A stretch of 64,000 nt of DNA, from assembly GCA_963677825.2 (NCBI GenBank), contig CAXXEF010000001.1, positions 1,922,001 to 1,986,000 of the forward strand. The letters run 5' to 3'. The position numbers and the translations under genes were made by a program. This document shows, one piece after another, positions 62,479 to 64,000 of the stretch (position 1 is the first letter of the stretch; every line of letters begins with the position of its first letter). This stretch comes from Sporobacter sp963677825. Its GTDB lineage: Bacteria > Bacillota > Clostridia > Oscillospirales > Oscillospiraceae. The notes under the pieces are model-generated. The model was not told the DNA's origin. It made no database searches and saw only the letters and a program-made list of their open reading frames with translations.

Positions 62479-63492
62479 TTATCCGAACAGCTGCTGGGCA
62501 AGCTTGCTGCCGTACGCGTTCATTTCATCCCGTGCGATCTCGGCGACTGTGCTGTGCACAGGCATCCAGCTCGTAAAGCAGGGCAGGAAATGACCACAGG
62601 GCACATAGTTATCGAACGTTTCGCGGATGTGCGCGCGGATGACGCCCTCGTCGGCTGCGGCGTGATCGATTTTTGACATATCGATCCCGCCGAATAAAAA
62701 CAGCTTGCCGTCTGTGCGTTTGATAACGTCAGGGATATCGTTTTCAGGCGTCGGCCCCTGCCAAACGTCCATACCGATCTCGACCATGTCCTCGCAAACC
62801 TCAGACGCGTGACAGTCGCAGTGATTCATTGTAATGACGTTCCTTGACTTGATGTAGCCAAAGAACCGAGCATACAACGGCTTTAGGATCTCGCGCCATA
62901 CGGCCGGCGGCAGGAAGAGCTGCGTTTTGTTGCCCCAGTCGTCAAAGTTAACAATAATGTCCGGCTGCATTTCGTCAATGACTTTTTCGACGCTGGCGAT
63001 CTTCCAGTCGGTGTATGCGCTTAACAGCTCATACATATCATCCGGCTCAATCAGGTAGTTCATCAGCGCGTCTTCAAAGCCCATCATCGCGTGGCTGAAC
63101 TCAAACATACCGCGCGGAGACTGAACCATGACGAGCTTGTTTTCCCGATCCAGCTCGCCGGCGGCGGCCCAAGCGGCCGACCAGTCCAGATTGTCGAGCG
63201 ACGGGAACTCAAAGTAGTCGCGCCAGCGCGTAATGTCTTCAATGACGATTTTGTCCGGCGTGTGATTCGGCGTCGGGCCCGGCTGATCCGCGGGAAAGTC
63301 CCAGATGACGCCCCAAGCATCTTTTTTATTGACTTCGCCTTTTTGCGCGCGCTGATGCGCCAAGCTGACCGCGTCGGGCACAAAAGGCAGACCGGTAGCC
63401 GGATTGCAATTAAAGCAAGTGAACGGGTCGCCCAGCCACTTCGGATCGTTGCTATTTATCAAAGATAAAAATCTTTCTTTCGGTGTTTGCAT
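62479..63492 (-). CDS. URO-D / MtaA-family protein, second copy
   Basis: 337 residues of the uroporphyrinogen-decarboxylase superfamily: V-N-F-D-D-W-G-N-K near 190, M-N-H-C-D-C-H near 235, V-W-Q-G-P-T-P-E-N-D, L-F-G-G-I-D and G-H-F-L-P-C near 307. The H-C-D-C-H and later Cys fit a zinc site as in corrinoid:CoM-type methyltransferases. It is only distantly similar to the copy at 46634. A methyltransferase role is more likely than heme synthesis, but no corrinoid protein gene is adjacent. Confidence 0.85.
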   Translation of the reverse strand: MQTPKERFLSLINSNDPKWLGDPFTCFNCNPATGLPFVPDAVSLAHQRAQKGEVNKKDAWGVIWDFPADQPGPTPNHTPDKIVIEDITRWRDYFEFPSLDNLDWSAAWAAAGELDRENKLVMVQSPRGMFEFSHAMMGFEDALMNYLIEPDDMYELLSAYTDWKIASVEKVIDEMQPDIIVNFDDWGNKTQLFLPPAVWREILKPLYARFFGYIKSRNVITMNHCDCHASEVCEDMVEIGMDVWQGPTPENDIPDVIKRTDGKLFLFGGIDMSKIDHAAADEGVIRAHIRETFDNYVPCGHFLPCFTSWMPVHSTVAEIARDEMNAYGSKLAQQLFG

Positions 63493-63818
63493 ACCTTTAA
63501 CCTCAACTTTTAAGAATGTAACAGGATACGACTAATAGCATTACATTTTAACCGACTAAAAACAATGTTTCGGTTTCTGAAATTACAGGTATGGCATTGT
63601 ATTTATTTATCTTGAACGCAGACGGCACATAAAAAATAATCAGTATAGGCGTGGATTTTTGAGAACTTAAGTTTTTTCAATAAATTAAGTTGCCGTTTAT
63701 TGTGACATCCTACAATAGACGGGCAATACATTATGAGTCAGCATGGATAACTTGAGTTAGCAAGCGACTTGTGTTATTTTCATATTGTAATCTTTGTTAG
63801 CGGAAAGAGGATAAGCGT
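63493..63818. other. Intergenic stretch, no feature seen
   Basis: 326 AT-rich bases between the divergent URO-D and right-edge genes. I find no RNA gene or clear inverted repeat. It presumably holds the promoters of both. Confidence 0.5.
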
Positions 63819-64000
63819 ATGGATTTTAGCCTGAAGCTGATTATGGATGAACTGGGGTTTGAGGCTGATATCAATATACCCGACGATATTAACCCCAGGT
63901 TTTCGTTTGTCGAGCTATATTCGCCGGCCGGTACCGCAATACCGTCCGACAAGCTGCTCGTGTGCGGTTTGACAGAAGCGCTTGCCGTTACCGATCGGGA
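63819..64000 (+). CDS. N-terminal part of a probable PucR-type regulator
   Basis: About 60 codons run off the right edge. The start (M-D-F-S-L-K-L-I-M-D-E-L-G-F-E-A-D, then D-K-L-L-V-C-G-L-T-E-A) resembles the N-terminal PucR/CdaR-type sensory domains that precede a helix-turn-helix. GAGG stands 7 bases before the ATG. It is divergent from the URO-D gene and could control it. The call is tentative because the diagnostic C-terminus is outside the window. Confidence 0.4.
   Translation, partial: MDFSLKLIMDELGFEADINIPDDINPRFSFVELYSPAGTAIPSDKLLVCGLTEALAVTDR

Overview
The window looks like chromosome of a strictly anaerobic Clostridia-type bacterium (Bacillota). The evidence is AGGAGG-type ribosome sites, ATG/GTG/TTG starts, a tRNA gene with encoded CCA, a PcrA helicase, a radical-SAM anaerobic sulfatase maturase and a glycyl-radical enzyme remnant. 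I cannot name the species.

Region 1 (1-10.35 kb) is ordinary core genome: the end of a FlaR-like kinase, two tandem GNAT acetyltransferases overlapping uvrA, then on the minus strand a DUF2461 protein, YjbQ and pcrA, followed by a family-4 uracil-DNA glycosylase, another GNAT gene and a lipoprotein.

Region 2 (10.47-39.7 kb) is an accessory island built at a tRNA-Ser(GGA) gene. The 3' part of the tRNA, from the anticodon loop through CCA and the following terminator, recurs at 14.5 kb and 37.8 kb. This marks a tandem array of integrated elements. Element A (3.8 kb) carries only a leucine-rich-repeat surface protein and a C39-like peptidase. Element B (23 kb) has an integrase/excisionase/helicase operon and a giant 3727-residue secreted protein (subtilase + Kelch + RHS + type-44-like toxin tip) with a likely immunity gene. 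It also has regulators, membrane proteins and a 300-bp direct repeat bracketing the toxin cargo. Element C is a remnant with a Shedu-family (SduA) defence nuclease and a C-terminal integrase fragment. A stray copy of the 5' half of the tRNA lies between the tRNA promoter and the intact tRNA.

Region 3 (40.1-45.1 kb) is a ribose-type ABC sugar import operon (binding protein, permease, double ATPase, second permease).

Region 4 (45.26-56.9 kb) is a minus-strand cluster read from a LysR regulator boundary: sulfatase, TRAP transporter DctP-DctQ-DctM, second sulfatase, a short glycyl-radical C-terminus, a URO-D/MtaA-like protein and the sulfatase maturase. Both sulfatases lack signal peptides and carry Cys-type active sites. 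The simplest reading is import of a small sulfated organic acid by the TRAP system, cytosolic desulfation, and later one-carbon or corrinoid-linked processing.

Region 5 (57-64 kb) holds an orphan family-5 solute-binding lipoprotein, a SnoaL-like protein, a sigma/anti-sigma pair, a MerR regulator with an effector domain, a second URO-D-like protein, and the start of a possible PucR-type regulator at the right edge.
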